Assembly: GCF_002008365.1 (NCBI RefSeq) | Contig: NZ_MRDL01000037.1 | Location: 1 to 64,000 of the forward strand | Direction of reading: 5' to 3' | DNA length: 64,000 nt | Source: Rhizobium leguminosarum bv. viciae USDA 2370 | GTDB lineage: Bacteria > Pseudomonadota > Alphaproteobacteria > Rhizobiales > Rhizobiaceae | In this document: positions 62,162 through 64,000 of the stretch, piece by piece | How positions within the stretch are numbered: the first letter of the stretch is position 1 | Layout: each line of letters begins with the position of its first letter | Notes under the pieces: model-generated | Told to the model about the DNA's origin: nothing | The model's input: only the letters and a program-made list of their open reading frames with translations | Database searches by the model: none | Made by a program: the position numbers and the translations under genes

Positions 62162-64000
62162 TCAATGGTCGTTTAGTCCTGCAAAGATCTTGGCGATATC
62201 CGTCTCTTTGACGCTATCTCCGACATACCAGCTCAAAGTGTCGTAGAATCCGAGAAAGGACCCCTTCGTTTTTGCAAGAAGCGCCGTAGCTTCTGCACTT
62301 GAGATCGAAAGCCTGGCGACGAAGAAACTGACAAGAACAGCCTCAGCCCTAGGGTGGGCAAAGACGAGGGCTGTTGGAGAATTGGGCGAAATCAGTGGCA
62401 ACACAGGAGCGGGCAACTTACATGGCAGAGTAACTGACAAGCGGATATCGCGCGAGGATGCCGCAGCTTCGATCACGAAAGCCTCCGCATCGAGAACCCA
62501 AGCGGAGCGTGCCGTATCGAAATAGCGGAAATCGCGCTGCCTCAGCGTCAAGCTCACCGTCTTCGTCTCGCCAGGCTGCAGATGCAGCTTGGCGAAGGAC
62601 TTGAGTTCGCGGATTGGCCGCTTCAGGCCGGGCGCAAGCGGGCGCACATAAAGCTGGACGACTTCCTTGCCGGCGACCGATCCGCTGTTACGGACAGTAA
62701 CACGCACCGTGCAACTCGTATCCGCGCCGATCTCGCTCTTGTCGAGCTCCATATTCTCATACGTAAACGAGGTGTAGCTGAGCCCGTGCCCGAACGGGAA
62801 AGCGGGGACGATTTCTTTTAAATCATAGAACCGATACCCGACGAAAATACCCTCGCTATAGACATGCCGCCCGTGCTCGCCCGGGTAGGTGTGCCAGCCT
62901 GGAATATCGTTCACGCGCGCGGGCATGCTGGCAGAGAGTTTACCGCAAGGGTTCTGCTCGCCGAACAGAATACGGGCGATCGCTTCGCCGCCGCCCTGCC
63001 CGGCATAGAAGCTGGCAAGCACGGCATCAACATCGTGGAGCCACGGCATCTCGACGGTATCCGGCATCGACAGCACGACGACGATCTTGCGACCGGCTGA
63101 CGCCAGTGCCTTGATGAGGGCGTCGTGGCTGGCGGCGAGCTTCAGTGTGTCGCGGTCATTGCCTTCGCCGTGGCGGCTCTTCTCGTTTTCCGCGAACACC
63201 ACAACGACATCGGCGCGTGACGCAGCCTCAACGATCGCCTCGATCGAGGCCAACAGGTCCCCCTGCGCGGCGCAGGAGAAGGGCTGATGCCGCACCGTCA
63301 AGGTGTCTCCGGCCCGCTTGGCGATCTGAGCCAAGGGACTGTCGACGCGATAAGGATTGGTGGTGGCCGAGCCGGAGCCCTGGATGACCGGAATGACAGC
63401 GCCATCGCCGACGATGAGAAGCTCGCCCGGGCGGCCGGGATCAAGTGGCAGCGCCTTGCCTACGTTGCGCAGCAGCACGATCGACTCCGCCGCGATTTCG
63501 CGTGACAGCGCATGATGCGCGTCGAGATCCGCCGCCGTGCCGCGCTCCTCGTGCATCTTGCACTTGACCACGAACGCCAGAACCCTGGCGCAGGCGGCAT
63601 AGATCAACTCAGTCGGCACGTCGCCGGCTTCGATCGCGGCGTGAAGGCGCGCCTTGCGCGGCTGGCTTTCCGGCATGTCGAGTTCGGTGCCGGCATTGAG
63701 CGCGGCGCCACGATCCTTGATCGCATGCCAGTCGGAGACGACCAGTCCGTCATAACCCCATTCCTCGCGCAGCACGGTGCGGAGCAGCCAATGATGCTCG
63801 GCTGCCTGGATGCCGTTCAGCGGATTGTAGGCGCTCATCACGGTCCACGGCGCGCTCCTTTCGATTGCCCGCTCGAAGCCCGCCAGATAGATTTCGCGCA
63901 GGGCCCGCTCGTCGACGTCAGAACTGGTCGTGGTTCGCTCGATTTCCGAATTGTTGCAGGCGAAATGCTTCAGCGAGGCGCCGACGCCATGATCCTGCAG
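62162..64000 (-). CDS. GH3 beta-glucosidase, 5' end outside window
   Basis: At least 612 residues of a GH3 glycosidase. Catalytic-domain motifs are KHFACNNSE (near the window edge), MSAYNPLNG and GLVVSDWHAI with the nucleophile aspartate. The second domain has ESIVLLRNVGKALPLDP, and FPFGHGLSYTSFTYENMEL marks the fibronectin-III-like C-terminal domain. No PA14 domain was seen. A C-terminal extension after FVIEAAASS (about 80 residues) is unusual. Acts on beta-glucosides from plant material; no signal can be judged because the start is missing. The frame stays open to the edge. Confidence 0.93.
   Translation of the reverse strand: MQDHGVGASLKHFACNNSEIERTTTSSDVDERALREIYLAGFERAIERSAPWTVMSAYNPLNGIQAAEHHWLLRTVLREEWGYDGLVVSDWHAIKDRGAALNAGTELDMPESQPRKARLHAAIEAGDVPTELIYAACARVLAFVVKCKMHEERGTAADLDAHHALSREIAAESIVLLRNVGKALPLDPGRPGELLIVGDGAVIPVIQGSGSATTNPYRVDSPLAQIAKRAGDTLTVRHQPFSCAAQGDLLASIEAIVEAASRADVVVVFAENEKSRHGEGNDRDTLKLAASHDALIKALASAGRKIVVVLSMPDTVEMPWLHDVDAVLASFYAGQGGGEAIARILFGEQNPCGKLSASMPARVNDIPGWHTYPGEHGRHVYSEGIFVGYRFYDLKEIVPAFPFGHGLSYTSFTYENMELDKSEIGADTSCTVRVTVRNSGSVAGKEVVQLYVRPLAPGLKRPIRELKSFAKLHLQPGETKTVSLTLRQRDFRYFDTARSAWVLDAEAFVIEAAASSRDIRLSVTLPCKLPAPVLPLISPNSPTALVFAHPRAEAVLVSFFVARLSISSAEATALLAKTKGSFLGFYDTLSWYVGDSVKETDIAKIFAGLNDH

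Noticed and set aside
1..64000. CRISPR array or rRNA operon
   Set aside because: No regularly spaced direct repeats of CRISPR type and no rRNA-like conserved segments were seen.

Overview
The window looks like an accessory replicon (plasmid or chromid) or genomic island of a Rhizobiaceae alphaproteobacterium (Rhizobium/Agrobacterium/Ensifer type). The grounds are high GC, the typical rhizobial small families DUF982, DUF3606 and DUF1206, a ROSE-type RNA thermometer before a small heat-shock gene, EcfG-type general-stress promoters, HWE-family sensor kinases, tandem Ku genes, and many decayed IS66, IS6, IS3 and IS5 copies. No rRNA, tRNA, replication or conjugation gene and no CRISPR array was seen. 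This assignment is inference from gene content.

Layout. 1-5.2 kb: decayed IS6 and IS66 pieces, two MFS transporters and a J-domain protein. 5.3-13.3 kb: a stress and DNA-repair block with ligD (PE-LIG-POL), a DUF982 protein, two Hsp20 chaperones behind a ROSE-like thermometer, a DUF1206 membrane protein, a frameshifted LOV histidine kinase and an intact PAS-HWE kinase. 13.5-17.4 kb: IS3 and IS66 relics around a PD-(D/E)XK-like nuclease and orphan genes. 17.4-29.2 kb: small stress-type genes with EcfG-like promoters, a Nudix / CYTH-CHAD / Nudix group, a DUF3606 gene whose start codon appears to be ACG, two adjacent Ku genes, an SDR, a MOSC protein and a metallophosphoesterase. With ligD 14 kb away this is a stress-associated non-homologous end-joining region.

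29.8-34.5 kb: two SulP anion transporters and a beta-carbonic anhydrase, probably for bicarbonate, with an IS5-family relic between them. 34.9-43.0 kb: an SDR, an RND efflux operon with a TetR gene at each end, and a divergent HxlR / F420-type reductase pair; three perfect inverted repeats mark likely operators here.

43.1-53.8 kb: the most coherent metabolic unit. It holds an SDR, a HisD-like dehydrogenase, a zinc alcohol dehydrogenase, a GntR/HutC regulator, a phosphotransferase-like protein, an FMN hydroxyacid dehydrogenase, a NitT/TauT-type ABC importer and an aminotransferase. It reads best as an uptake-and-oxidation pathway for a C3 sulfonate (dihydroxypropanesulfonate to sulfolactate, sulfopyruvate, cysteate); a HutC-controlled imidazole or other hydroxy-acid substrate is the main alternative.

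53.8-64 kb: an orphan inositol/rhizopine-type sugar-binding protein, decayed toxin-antitoxin genes (RHH/PIN and HipA), an EcfG-promoted small HTH protein, a VOC protein, a methionyl-tRNA synthetase fragment joined to an IS6 transposase tail, an XdhC-type cofactor-maturation operon with a deleted third gene, and a GH3 beta-glucosidase cut by the window edge.
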